Shown: positions 8,380 to 16,966, counted from the first letter of the stretch. The stretch is 41,356 bases of DNA from Phycisphaerales bacterium (GCA_014238965.1 JABAAC010000207.1:1-41356); one strand, 5' to 3'. The notes: generated by a model from the letters alone, not told the origin. A program made the numbers and translations.

Positions 8380-9948
8380 ATGTCAAACATGCCCTTTGCC
8401 CTTCGTTCAGCCACACTCGCAGCCACACTCGCAGCCACGCTGTCGGCGACCTCTGTCGCAGTTGCGGTTGAGCCCGTCGAGTTGGCGCACAGCGACCCGC
8501 ATGACTGGCAGCAGTATGGGTACGACGTGGCGGTGTCGGGCGACTACGCAGTGGTGGGTGCCCCGTACCACGACGGCCTCGGCGAGAAGGCCGGTGAGGC
8601 CTATGTCTGGAAGCTCGATGGCTCGAGTTGGACCCTGTTGCAGACGCTCGCCAGCGAGGCGGTGCACACCCCGGAGGAATACGACTATTTCGGCACCAGT
8701 GTGGCCATCGACGGCGACGTCATTGCTGTCTGGCATGTCGAGGGTGGTCCCGAAGAACATTCGCCCGGATTGGTTGAGACGTTTCGATTCAATTCTGAGA
8801 CCGAGTTGTTCGCCAGCAGCGGCGTGCTAGAAGGGTCGTACGACACAAGCGGTGCCTTTGATGACATGGTCGATGACTTCGGGTATTCGATGGCGATCGA
8901 CGGCAACACGCTTGCTGTCGGTGGTGGCTACTTCAGTTGGACCCATAACGCCTGGTGCGGGCAGATCTGGATCTTCACGTTGGACGGGGCCTCTTGGAGC
9001 GAGGCGCAGCGGTTCGTCAATGCATCACCAACGGCCTTCGACGGATTCGGTGGCTCGGTCGACTTGGACGGGGATCTGCTGGTGGCCGGTGCGGCGGATC
9101 GAACAACACCGGGCGATGGAGCGGGGGTTGCCTTCATCTTCGAGCGGTACGCCGGCGTGTTTTCGCAGACCGACGTGCTGCTCGATCCCGACGGCAGTTG
9201 GACGGACCAGTTCGGCATTGCCGTCGCCGTATCGGGCACGGTGATCGCAGTCGGCGATCCAAAGGAGAACGACGAGGGCAGCCACGAAGGCGGCGCGGTG
9301 TGCGTGTATGAGCAAGTCGACGGCATCTGGACGTTGTGCACCACGCTGCAGGACTGTCGAGGCGTCGGCGGGAACCTCGGCTCAAGCGTGGCGCTCCACG
9401 GCAACGTACTAGTGGCCGGTGCACCGGGGTACACCGACGACTATTCAGCGGACGGTGCGGTGATGACGTTTGAACGCCAGAGTGCCACAAACTGGCCGCA
9501 GACGGCGCACCTCGAGAGTACCAATCCAACATCCGGTGCGTATTTGGGTGCAAGCGTCGCCGTCGATGGCGACGTGTTGATTGCCGGGGAGCCAGGGCAC
9601 GTGCAGGGCAACGGCGACGATTCGGGCAATGTGTTGGCATGGCACGCCAGTTGGGTGCAGGATGCCGACTTGAACCTCGTCCCAGACTGGCAACAACTCG
9701 CCGAGGGTGACAGCCACGACTGGGATGGCAACTGCATTCCTGATGAGGCAGACTGCCTTGGGGACATCACCAGCGTGTCATGGCAGACGCCCGATGGCGT
9801 GGTTGACGTGCGCGATCTGACCTACCTCATCGACCACTTCGGTCAGGCGGGCAGTGGCTCGGCTGGGGCGGCGGATCTCGATGAAGACGATCGGGTGACC
9901 ATGAACGACTTGATCTGGATGCTGCTCACGTGGGGCGAATGCCCATAG
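8380..9948 (+). CDS. Secreted FG-GAP beta-propeller protein with EF-hand/dockerin-like C terminus
   Basis: This is a 522-residue exported protein. A signal peptide (about residues 1-29, rich in Ala/Thr/Leu, ending VAVAVEP) is followed by six or seven repeats of the FG-GAP/integrin-alpha type. Each carries a core such as YGYDVAVSGDYAVVGAP, FGTSVAIDGDVIAVW, FGYSMAIDGNTLAVGG, FGGSVDLDGDLLVAGA, LGSSVALHGNVLVAGAP or LGASVAVDGDVLIAGEP. Together these predict a calcium-binding propeller. The tail (from about 430) has DWDGNCIPDEADC and two aspartate-rich loops, DGVVDVRDLTYLIDHFG and DLDEDDRVTMNDLIWMLLTWG, resembling a dockerin/EF-hand pair typical of Phycisphaerae exported proteins. GGGAG-like bases at 8366-8370 give a plausible ribosome site nine bases from the ATG. 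The ligand is unknown; a cell-surface or extracellular location is inferred. Confidence 0.85.
   Translation: MSNMPFALRSATLAATLAATLSATSVAVAVEPVELAHSDPHDWQQYGYDVAVSGDYAVVGAPYHDGLGEKAGEAYVWKLDGSSWTLLQTLASEAVHTPEEYDYFGTSVAIDGDVIAVWHVEGGPEEHSPGLVETFRFNSETELFASSGVLEGSYDTSGAFDDMVDDFGYSMAIDGNTLAVGGGYFSWTHNAWCGQIWIFTLDGASWSEAQRFVNASPTAFDGFGGSVDLDGDLLVAGAADRTTPGDGAGVAFIFERYAGVFSQTDVLLDPDGSWTDQFGIAVAVSGTVIAVGDPKENDEGSHEGGAVCVYEQVDGIWTLCTTLQDCRGVGGNLGSSVALHGNVLVAGAPGYTDDYSADGAVMTFERQSATNWPQTAHLESTNPTSGAYLGASVAVDGDVLIAGEPGHVQGNGDDSGNVLAWHASWVQDADLNLVPDWQQLAEGDSHDWDGNCIPDEADCLGDITSVSWQTPDGVVDVRDLTYLIDHFGQAGSGSAGAADLDEDDRVTMNDLIWMLLTWGECP
8410..8445 (+). repeat. 12-base tandem repeat inside the signal-peptide coding region
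   Basis: GCCACACTCGCA occurs twice in tandem (8410-8421, 8422-8433), followed by a diverged third copy, GCCACGCTGTCG. It encodes the hydrophobic ATLA-ATLA-ATLS run of the signal peptide. Copy-number change here would lengthen or shorten the signal helix by four residues without a frameshift. Confidence 0.8.
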
Positions 9949-9962
9949 AGTCGAGCGTCGAT

Positions 9963-11018
9963 TCAGAAGCCGTGCCAAGGAAGGCACTGTGGCTCGTAGA
10001 CATCTTCTGCCTCTTGCGCACAGTGCACGATGCCATCTTCGATGGCAATGACGATTGGCGGAGTCATTAACCAATCGACACCCACAGGCAACTTCAGCAC
10101 TGCGCCGCAATCGATGCACGGGTTTTCTAAGTGCCCGTCTTCTTCGAAGCCATCAATGGTCTCGGGAATCGCTACGAGGGTCGTGGGTGCGGGCAGATCA
10201 AAGTCAAAGTGGGTCAGCAACAATTCAAAGCAGTGCTCGCACGTATGACTGAAGTAAATCAGGTATCGGCGGCCTTCTTTGAGATCGGCAGGTAGCCCGG
10301 CGGTCCATTGCACAAGATCGATGCTGTCAATGGGCTGGCCGATCCAGCTTTCCACTGGTGGCTGGTAGTACGCGGGCAAACTCATTTGTGGCGTGTTGCC
10401 ATTTGGCTGCGTCTGGGCGGATGCATCATCAGAGGCATGTTCTGTTGCCACCGCATCGCCACTGTGTACTGGCACAGTGATCGCATCTGAGGGCATACGC
10501 ATGAAACTCACTGCGCCAATCGCAATGGCAACAAGACTTGCCAACGCCCAGCCAGCGCGTGCGTCAGGCTCAAGTATGCGGCGCACGGGCAGGGCGCACA
10601 CGCCCACAAGGAGCAACCCATCGATGCTCAGCATGACCCATGGTGGTGGTGAGATGCTCGCGAGACAGCCGCATTGTGTCACATTTCCGTTGATCATTTC
10701 CCAGATCAGTACGAGGCAGAAACTGCCAAGCATGAATATGGCAGTGGGGCGGGCAACTTTTGGCACAAACACCATCAGTGCAACGGCGGCGAACTCAATT
10801 GTGATGAATACTGCAAGGGCGATGTGTAAATCGACACCTGCATTGTCAATGGCTTTGCGCAGATACTCAGGAAGGAGCCGTGGCGACTGCTCGATGAGCT
10901 TCGCTGAGGCGCCCATCAAGACCCATAAGGGCACGATGAACCGAGCCAAAAGCAATCCTGCAGTTGCAGCTTTGCCTTGTGCAGCGAGTGTTCGAGGGTC
11001 GATCTGGTTGTCGGACAT
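9963..11018 (-). CDS. MauE/DoxX-like membrane protein fused to a thioredoxin-like domain
   Basis: This 351-residue protein has two parts. Residues 18-175 hold four or five transmembrane helices of the MauE/DoxX type, including a QCGCLA cysteine pair (116 and 118) where such proteins have CGCFG. A low-complexity linker (about 176-215) leads to a thioredoxin-like domain with YLIYFSHTCEHC (Cys260/Cys263), a later CIDC (301-304) and a MTPPIVIAIEDGIV segment that looks like the cis-proline loop. MauE-type proteins are associated with disulfide or electron transfer across the membrane; a thiol-disulfide role in the envelope is inferred, and no substrate is known. The C terminus has two further cysteines. 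It follows gmhA by 21 bases and ends the class V aminotransferase-gmhA run. There is no clear ribosome site. Confidence 0.78.
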   Translation of the reverse strand: MSDNQIDPRTLAAQGKAATAGLLLARFIVPLWVLMGASAKLIEQSPRLLPEYLRKAIDNAGVDLHIALAVFITIEFAAVALMVFVPKVARPTAIFMLGSFCLVLIWEMINGNVTQCGCLASISPPPWVMLSIDGLLLVGVCALPVRRILEPDARAGWALASLVAIAIGAVSFMRMPSDAITVPVHSGDAVATEHASDDASAQTQPNGNTPQMSLPAYYQPPVESWIGQPIDSIDLVQWTAGLPADLKEGRRYLIYFSHTCEHCFELLLTHFDFDLPAPTTLVAIPETIDGFEEDGHLENPCIDCGAVLKLPVGVDWLMTPPIVIAIEDGIVHCAQEAEDVYEPQCLPWHGF

Positions 11019-11039
11019 TTGGAGAGGCTCGTTCTGCGG

Positions 11040-11627
11040 TCAGTTGGTGTATGCGGCGTCGATCAACTCACACAAGAGATGCAGCACGAGGTGATGCCCT
11101 TCCTGAATGGTCGCCGAGTCTTCAAATGGAACGACCAAAGACTGCTCACATTGCCTCGCAGCGGCACCACCGTCGCGGCCAAGCAGGCCAATAGTGCGAA
11201 TGCTCATCGACGCCGCCGTATCAAGGGCCTGAAGAATGTTGGGACTGTTTCCAGATGTTGAGAGTACGACTAACGCGTCGCCACTTCGGCCAAGGCCTTC
11301 CAGCGAACGGCTGAAGACAGCTTCATATCCAAAGTCATTGGCAATGCAAGTCAGTGCCGAGGGGTCTGCGTGCAGACAGGCGGATGCCAAAGGTCGTCTA
11401 GTCTCGCGATACCGACCGAGCAATTCTTCTGCCAGGTGCATGGCATGTGTTGCAGAGCCGCCGTTGCCTGCGGTCCAAATGGTCCCGCCAGACGCCAAGA
11501 CCTTGAGCAGTGATGTGCCCATTGCAGCAACCGCCTCTACATTGGCTTCGAGCCAACTCACGACTTCGCCTGCAGCGTGCAGTTGTCGTCGCATGGCCTC
11601 AATAGAACGATCGGTGTGGATGGTCAT
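11040..11627 (-). CDS. gmhA: Phosphoheptose isomerase (SIS domain)
   Basis: GmhA converts sedoheptulose 7-phosphate to D-glycero-D-manno-heptose 7-phosphate, the first step toward the ADP-heptose of LPS cores. The 195-residue protein has the SIS-domain landmarks: TAGNGGSATHAMHLAEELLG (phosphate loop and metal/catalytic region), DFGYEAVFSRSLE, VVLSTSGNSPNI (second phosphate loop) and DSATIQEGHHLVLHLLCELID at the C terminus. The length is standard. The ATG overlaps the upstream class V aminotransferase stop (ATGA). No other heptose gene is nearby, so its place in an LPS pathway is inferred from family and from lpxB in the same window. A general SIS sugar-phosphate isomerase is the alternative, but the QE-GHH-H ending favours GmhA. 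Confidence 0.88.
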   Translation of the reverse strand: MTIHTDRSIEAMRRQLHAAGEVVSWLEANVEAVAAMGTSLLKVLASGGTIWTAGNGGSATHAMHLAEELLGRYRETRRPLASACLHADPSALTCIANDFGYEAVFSRSLEGLGRSGDALVVLSTSGNSPNILQALDTAASMSIRTIGLLGRDGGAAARQCEQSLVVPFEDSATIQEGHHLVLHLLCELIDAAYTN

Positions 11628-12838
11628 GGCACTAGTATCGCAGCGCGGCGGGCATGAGCGGCGCTGTGCACTGCTTCAACAGCCTCAATTGCCTGATCTA
11701 CGTCATCCATGGTGGTGGAGTACCCAAGACTGAGCCGTGTGGCACCGCCAGAATTGAGCGTTCCGAAGGTTTGATGGGCCAAGGGGGCGCAGTGGAGACC
11801 AGCTCGTGAGAGCACACCGTGGTCACCCTCCAGTTCCGCAGCGAATTGTGTCGGCGATACCCCCGGGCTAGTGACCGAGAACACCCCGCACCGTGACTCC
11901 ATGGTCTGTGGGCCAAGGATACGCAGGCCGTCGATACACAGCAGCCCATCGAGTAGACGGGCACCCAGCGCCGCTTCATGCGTCTGAATATCCTCAATAG
12001 TCCGTGTTTCAATGTACGTCAGGGCCGCGCTGAGGCCCGCCAGGCCAACAGTGTTGTGTGACCCTGCTTCGTATCGATCCGGAAGCGTCTTGGGGTGTAC
12101 ATCATTTTCACTCTGTGAACCCGTGCCGCCCGTGCGAAGTGGATCGACGAGTGTTTCCATGCCAGGGCCCAACCACAGCGCACCAGTGCCCAGTGGCCCG
12201 AGCAACCCCTTGTGCCCAGGCACCGCGAGCAGGTCAATGCCCATGCTCGCAGGCGACAGAGGTATGTGCCCAGCGCTTTGCGCTGCGTCGACGAGCAGTG
12301 GAACACCCGCAGATCGACATCGGTGGGCTATGGCCTTCACATCTTGCAGCGTGCCCGAAACATTCGAGCCGTGTACGACGCACACAAGTTTTGTGGCAGG
12401 CGTAATGGCCTTGGCAATGTCGTCCGCGGCGACGAGGCCCGTGTCGCTTGCTGCAGCAACGTGTGTTGCAGAGACACCATCTGCGGCAAGGTCGTTGAGC
12501 GGGCGGAGCACTGAATTGTGGTCCATCGCTGTGGTAACCATGTGCACCGGTGTGCTGCGGCGACGCCAGTGTCGTGCAATGCCGTAGATCGCCAGCGAGA
12601 GTGCATCTGTACAATTCAGCGTAAAGACAATGCGGCTTGCATCTGGTTCATGCATGAGGCTCGCGAGGCTCGAGCGGGCAGCATCGAGAAAACGCCTAGC
12701 CTGTGCAGATTCGGCATAGGCCCCACGTCCTGGGCTGGCCCCGACATCGAAACTGAATTGGGCCATGGCCTTCGCAACCCTTGGAGGTTTGGGAAAGCTA
12801 GTCGCCGCGTTGTCGAGGTAGACCCGCTTAGTGGTCAT
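11624..12838 (-). CDS. Class V aminotransferase / cysteine desulfurase-like protein
   Basis: This is a 404-residue PLP enzyme of the NifS/SufS superfamily, closest by eye to the subgroup with short RAGLHCAPLAH-type active-site loops. Expected residues are TTAMDHNSVLRP (His107 stacking on PLP), LLVDAAQSAGH (Asp184, Gln187), PGHKGLLGPLGTGALWL (Lys210, Schiff base), YEAGSHNT, and SRAGLHCAPLAH with Cys350 as the candidate persulfide cysteine. N-terminal YLDNAATSFPKPPRV is typical. It would remove sulfur from cysteine for cofactor or tRNA sulfuration, but no scaffold gene (iscU, sufE) is adjacent, so the acceptor is unknown. TATACT ends six bases before the ATG with no Shine-Dalgarno. It overlaps gmhA by ATGA. 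Confidence 0.88.
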   Translation of the reverse strand: MTTKRVYLDNAATSFPKPPRVAKAMAQFSFDVGASPGRGAYAESAQARRFLDAARSSLASLMHEPDASRIVFTLNCTDALSLAIYGIARHWRRRSTPVHMVTTAMDHNSVLRPLNDLAADGVSATHVAAASDTGLVAADDIAKAITPATKLVCVVHGSNVSGTLQDVKAIAHRCRSAGVPLLVDAAQSAGHIPLSPASMGIDLLAVPGHKGLLGPLGTGALWLGPGMETLVDPLRTGGTGSQSENDVHPKTLPDRYEAGSHNTVGLAGLSAALTYIETRTIEDIQTHEAALGARLLDGLLCIDGLRILGPQTMESRCGVFSVTSPGVSPTQFAAELEGDHGVLSRAGLHCAPLAHQTFGTLNSGGATRLSLGYSTTMDDVDQAIEAVEAVHSAAHARRAAILVP

Positions 12839-12850
12839 GTCACAAGTATA
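12839..12850 (-). promoter_or_regulatory. Putative -10 box for leaderless start of the class V aminotransferase run
   Basis: The minus strand reads TATACT (12850-12845), TGTGAC, then the ATG at 12838. This is the best match to TATAAT among the leaderless-type starts in the window. No ribosome site lies between. Confidence 0.55.
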
Positions 12851-12878
12851 GTCGGGCGGGGGGTTGCATCGGGCCTGC

Positions 12879-12884
12879 TACACT
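12879..12884 (+). promoter_or_regulatory. Putative extended -10 box upstream of the secreted 482-residue protein
   Basis: TGC-TACACT forms an extended -10 (TGn plus hexamer) 78 bases before the start at 12963. The intervening leader carries a GGAG ribosome site at 12952-12955. No convincing -35 was seen, as expected for extended -10 promoters. Confidence 0.4.
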
Positions 12885-12962
12885 CTCGTACCCGCCGAAT
12901 GGGGTGAGCCTGAGCCCAAGTGCGATTTTGGGCGATGCCAATGGATGTACCGGAGACTGCGC

Positions 12963-14411
12963 ATGCGATACTTGCTTCTGACTTTCATGACAGCCATTGG
13001 TGGGTCGGTCATGGCAGGTCCCGCCGAGGATCTGCAGCAACGACTGAACGACCTGTCTGAGATCAAAGGCGATGACGGCATTGAGTCGTGGCGTGAACTC
13101 GGGGCAGCGGCCTTGGCCTTGCCTGCAGTGCCAGATGCAATTGTTGAGTTGTCTGCCAGCGACGTTCGTCCAGGGATCGATGGCTGGGCCGATGCCATGG
13201 CCTGGGCGAAAGCCAACCCCGATGTCGAAGCTGCGGTGAAGCTTGGGGCAGAGCGACGATTTATTGGCCTGCCTTATGGCAGTGACGCGGTCCCTGAGAA
13301 CTTCCGGTTAGGCGGCTTTGATATTGTGCTGCCCGACTTGAAAGACAGTATCTCTCCCTCGTTCAATTGGCTCTCGCATTTGGAACGAATCGCAATTTGG
13401 TCGAAAGTGGAAGCGTGGCGCCGGTTCGAAAATGGCCAAGCCGATGCGGGCATTGATTTGATGGTTCAAGACATCGGCATGTTGCGCAAGGCTGCCGATC
13501 GTGGATTCCTAGAAGAAAAACATACGGCCATTCGGTTAATGCTCGATGCCGTCCAGAGCCTACGAGAGATGCTGTATCTGCATCTTGACGAAGTGTCTGC
13601 AGATCGGCTGCGTAAGATTGGTCGGGGCGAGTTGGACAGAATTCGTGTGGATCGCGATCGATTGTTGCTGCCGGAGCTCGATCGATTTGTGCATCAAGCG
13701 ATTGTTGATGAGTCGTTTGACCATCGCACAGGCAAGGTGGACGAAGAGGCGTTTCGGCGTCGATTCACTCGCATGCAGGGCGAAAAGGCTCCCGTGGGCT
13801 ATGCCAGCATCGACAGTCGTTGGCGCAATCTTGCGGAGTATCAGGCAAGTCTGGAAGCATCTCGTGAACAACTGAACAACCTGTATGACGATTGGTGGCG
13901 TCGATGGCGTGTCCGCAGCGGCACTGATTTAGCAATGATGATTTTGGCAGAGCCACCCTATGCAGAACGCCTGAACTCGGTGCGGTACGCGGGCATTTTG
14001 TCCACCTTGGGTAATATGGATGACCTGTTTGCTGATCGTGATCGTTTGGTTGCTGAACTCGATGCCACAAGTGTTGCCGCGGGCATTGCAGCCTATCGGC
14101 GGCTCCGCGGGAATTACCCCCGATTCACACGCATGGCCTACGGCATTGATATCGCTCGGCATAAGGACTTCGATCGGTTCAGTTCGGACAAGCTGCCCTT
14201 TGTGTACTTTTTGCCGGATGAAGATTGGACGCTGAACGTTGGCACTGGTCAGGTCGTGATTCCCGCAGGTACTGGTGTCTTGTACAGCCGGGGTCGAGAT
14301 GGAATCGATCATCAGGGTTTCCGGCATTCGATTGACGGCTATGACGGCGATCTGATCATTTGGCCGCCACCATCGGTCTTCAAATTTCAAGCGGCTGACG
14401 GCTCGTCTTGA
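12963..14411 (+). CDS. Secreted protein of unknown function
   Basis: I do not recognise this 482-residue protein. The ATG at 12963 is preferred because GGAG lies seven bases upstream and a signal peptide follows at once (MRYLLLTFMTAIGGSVMAGP, cleavage near Ala18). Two other in-frame ATGs lie further upstream, without support. The mature protein is largely alpha-helical by composition, with many Arg/Asp/Leu stretches (for example RKIGRGELDRIRVDRDRLLL). It ends in a beta-rich segment with DGDLIIWPPP, a motif I associate with planctomycete exported proteins. A periplasmic location is inferred. It stands alone between the divergent class V aminotransferase and trxB, 36 bases before trxB on the same strand, so the two may be co-transcribed. 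Confidence 0.8.
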   Translation: MRYLLLTFMTAIGGSVMAGPAEDLQQRLNDLSEIKGDDGIESWRELGAAALALPAVPDAIVELSASDVRPGIDGWADAMAWAKANPDVEAAVKLGAERRFIGLPYGSDAVPENFRLGGFDIVLPDLKDSISPSFNWLSHLERIAIWSKVEAWRRFENGQADAGIDLMVQDIGMLRKAADRGFLEEKHTAIRLMLDAVQSLREMLYLHLDEVSADRLRKIGRGELDRIRVDRDRLLLPELDRFVHQAIVDESFDHRTGKVDEEAFRRRFTRMQGEKAPVGYASIDSRWRNLAEYQASLEASREQLNNLYDDWWRRWRVRSGTDLAMMILAEPPYAERLNSVRYAGILSTLGNMDDLFADRDRLVAELDATSVAAGIAAYRRLRGNYPRFTRMAYGIDIARHKDFDRFSSDKLPFVYFLPDEDWTLNVGTGQVVIPAGTGVLYSRGRDGIDHQGFRHSIDGYDGDLIIWPPPSVFKFQAADGSS

Positions 14412-14447
14412 CGCGCTTGTCGAGAGTGAACGTAGGAGAGCAGAGCC

Positions 14448-15413
14448 ATGTCCGTTGAGCAGGTTGTGATCATTGGCAGTGGCCCTGCGGGCTGGACGGC
14501 GGCCATTTATGCCGCGCGGGCGAATCTTGAGCCGTTGTGTTTGATTGGTGTACCGCGAACAAACCCAGCACCGGTGTTGCCCGGTGGCCAATTGATGCTC
14601 ACAACGGACGTTGAGAATTACCCTGGCTTTCCAGAAGGCATATCTGGTCCAGACATGATGCAGCATTTTCAATCGCAGGCTGAGCGATTCGGCACGCGTA
14701 TCAAAGGCGTCGATGTAGTCAAGTGCGACTTCTCGTCACGTCCGTTTCAATTGACATGCAGTGACGGGGAAACGATTGAGGCGGCATCGGTCATCATCGC
14801 AACAGGGGCAACGGCTAATTGGGTTGGGTTGGACAATGAGCTTCGGTTGGCCACCAGTGGTGGAGGCGTGAGTGCTTGTGCCGTGTGCGACGGTGCGCTT
14901 CCCTTGTTCCGCGACAAGCCACTGGCGGTCATCGGCGGTGGGGACAGTGCCATGGAAGAGGCGTCATACCTGACCAAGTTTGCATCAATCGTGCACGTCA
15001 TTCATCGACGCGACAGCTTCCGTGCATCGAAGGTGATGCAAACGCGAGTGCTTGAAGCCGACAACACCACGGTGCATTGGAATAAGCAACTCGTTGATGT
15101 CCTTGGCGAAGACCTTATCTCCGGCATCGAGCTAGAAGACACCGTGACGGGCGATCGCTCAACGCTTGAAGTTAGCGGCCTCTTTGTGGCTATCGGGCAC
15201 ACCCCTGCAACAGCATTTCTTGATGGCTCGGGCGTGGAACTCGATGCTGCGGGATACGTGTTGCTGCAGGGGGAATCCAGCCACACCAATATCGAGGGCG
15301 TCTATGCCGCAGGTGATGTCGCTGATGCGACGTACCGCCAGGCCGTTTCGGCGGCGGGCATGGGTTGCAAGGCGGCACTGGACGCCGAGCGTTGGCTTGC
15401 AGAGCACGCCTGA
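14448..15413 (+). CDS. trxB: Thioredoxin reductase
   Basis: This FAD enzyme passes electrons from NADPH to thioredoxin in the cytoplasm. The 321-residue length is standard. It has the FAD-binding GSGPAG at 10-15, the redox pair Cys144-Ala-Val-Cys147 in SACAVCDG (usually CATC), the NADPH-binding VIGGGDSAMEEA at 161-172, the NADPH 2'-phosphate contact HRRDSFRAS at 186-194, and the closing GVYAAGDVADATYRQAVSAAGMGC block. The CAVC variant occurs in active enzymes of this family as far as I recall, so I treat it as functional. A good ribosome site (GTAGGAGAGC) precedes the ATG. The nearby MauE-thioredoxin fusion (9963-11018) is a possible functional relative but is not co-transcribed. Confidence 0.95.
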   Translation: MSVEQVVIIGSGPAGWTAAIYAARANLEPLCLIGVPRTNPAPVLPGGQLMLTTDVENYPGFPEGISGPDMMQHFQSQAERFGTRIKGVDVVKCDFSSRPFQLTCSDGETIEAASVIIATGATANWVGLDNELRLATSGGGVSACAVCDGALPLFRDKPLAVIGGGDSAMEEASYLTKFASIVHVIHRRDSFRASKVMQTRVLEADNTTVHWNKQLVDVLGEDLISGIELEDTVTGDRSTLEVSGLFVAIGHTPATAFLDGSGVELDAAGYVLLQGESSHTNIEGVYAAGDVADATYRQAVSAAGMGCKAALDAERWLAEHA

Positions 15414-15601
15414 GTCGGACCTTGCACTCCAACGTGGATGTCCTCTGTGTCATGACAGCGGCCTTGCGTGGTGCAACTGATGACGTTGCTTGATCGGCAA
15501 CTGCGGTGCGATTGTGGGAAACACTGCGTCAGCATTGTGAGCCAAGAGCAACGCTCAGATGAAGGCGTGATTCAATGACACAGCGGCATCCCTAGCATCA
15601 C

Positions 15602-16939
15602 TCAATCCGGGGCAAGCCGAGTCATGATTTTGGCACCGACTGCGTCGCCCCAGACGTTCACTGTGGTGCGGCACATGTCCAGAATTCGATCAACGCCGAG
15701 AATGACACCGACCGACCAGATTGGCAAGTTCGTTTCTTCGCCGGGCAAACTTGCATTGACCGCAGCGATCACGATGACCATGGTCACGAGGCCTGCTGAT
15801 GGAATGCCCGCAGCTCCAACAGCAGCAAGCGTTGCCGTGATCACCACAATAAACAGCTGCACAGCACTTAAGTCGATGCCAAACAACTGGAACAGAAATA
15901 CGACAGCAACTGCTTCATAGAGTGCTGTGCCATCCATGTTGATGGTTGAACCAAGCGGCAAGACGAAATTAGTGGCTTTCTTCGAGCACCCGCCGGCGCT
16001 TTCTGCCGTTTCAATAGTCACCGGTAGTGTTGCGGATGACGAATCTGTCCCGAACGCCGTCAGAAGTGCTGGTTTCATCTGCCCCATGAAGCGGAATGGG
16101 TGGACATTGCCGCCGAGTAGTTTCAAAATGATCGGCAGCACAATGGCACCATGCAGGAGCAAGCCAACGATGACCACAGTCATGTAGCCACCAATTGGAG
16201 CAACGAGTTCCCCGAGCCCGATCTTGCCAACTGTCCAGGCAACAAGGAAGAACACACCGATGGGTGTCAGCCAGATGACCCAAGACACCAGCACCATAAG
16301 GGCTTCGAATCCTGCATCAAAAAACTCCCTTGCTACACGGGTGCGTTCACGTCCCACTGCAAGTGCTACGCCTAGGCCCAGCGCGAAGATGATGATGCCC
16401 AACGGGCGGCCGTTGGCCATTTCCGCGAACAAGTTCGACGGGATCAACTGATACAGGATTTTTGTCCAGGTGCCACCCATAGATTGGCCCGTGAGTTTTT
16501 TACTAAGCTCACTGTCAGCGGCAAAGGCAGCTTCGCCCGTTGCTTGCATGGCCGCCGCTGCTTCAGGCGAGAGGCTTGAGCCTGGCGCGACAATCGACAC
16601 GAGGGCGGTACCAAGGAGGACTGCCAAAATCATGGTGCCGAAGTAGTAGCCCAGAGTTGCGAGGCCCAAACGTCCAAGTTGTCCCGGATCGCCAATGCGT
16701 GATACGCCTGCAACGACACTGAAAAGCACTAACGGAATGACGAGGAGTTTGAGTGGTCGAATCAACACGATGTCGCCAGCGATCTTGGTCCAGTGATCTG
16801 AACCAATGGGCGCCTCAGCATTGTGCAGCAGGAATTGGCCGACCAAGGCTCCGATCACCATGCCTGCAATGATGAGCACTGTCAGCCAATATCCGGGGCC
16901 GCCAGTTGTTTGTTGTCTTGACACGTTGCCAGTCTCCAC
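15602..16939 (-). CDS. Dicarboxylate/amino acid:cation symporter (DAACS family)
   Basis: This is a 445-residue inner-membrane transporter related to GltP/DctA, importing glutamate, aspartate or C4-dicarboxylates with H+ or Na+. The signature NFVLPLGSTINMDGTALYEAV contains the family's N-M-D-G motif in the seventh helix. The serine-rich re-entrant loop is GTDSSSATLPVTIETAES, and the second loop is AAGIPSAGLVTMVIV. The final block with ILGVDRILDMCRTTVNVWGDA is characteristic. About eight hydrophobic helices are evident. The start is a GTG at 16939 giving METGNVSRQQ; no strong ribosome site is seen. The gene lies 27 bases after aspS and is probably transcribed with it. Substrate identity cannot be assigned from motifs alone. 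Confidence 0.92.
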   Translation of the reverse strand: METGNVSRQQTTGGPGYWLTVLIIAGMVIGALVGQFLLHNAEAPIGSDHWTKIAGDIVLIRPLKLLVIPLVLFSVVAGVSRIGDPGQLGRLGLATLGYYFGTMILAVLLGTALVSIVAPGSSLSPEAAAAMQATGEAAFAADSELSKKLTGQSMGGTWTKILYQLIPSNLFAEMANGRPLGIIIFALGLGVALAVGRERTRVAREFFDAGFEALMVLVSWVIWLTPIGVFFLVAWTVGKIGLGELVAPIGGYMTVVIVGLLLHGAIVLPIILKLLGGNVHPFRFMGQMKPALLTAFGTDSSSATLPVTIETAESAGGCSKKATNFVLPLGSTINMDGTALYEAVAVVFLFQLFGIDLSAVQLFIVVITATLAAVGAAGIPSAGLVTMVIVIAAVNASLPGEETNLPIWSVGVILGVDRILDMCRTTVNVWGDAVGAKIMTRLAPD

Positions 16940-16966
16940 GGTGCTTATATCAGCACCGTACAGGGA

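Noticed and set aside
4552-11641. The ten-base string ACTAGTATCG occurs at 4552-4561 and 11631-11640, near gene junctions.
   Set aside because: Two copies of ten bases in 41 kb can arise by chance. They sit at different distances from the start codons and do not form a larger shared element.
15414-15601. The 188-base gap between trxB and the symporter gene, examined for a terminator or small RNA.
   Set aside because: Only a five-base hairpin (GTTGC ... GCAAC) is visible and there is no T-run. Nothing stronger can be supported.
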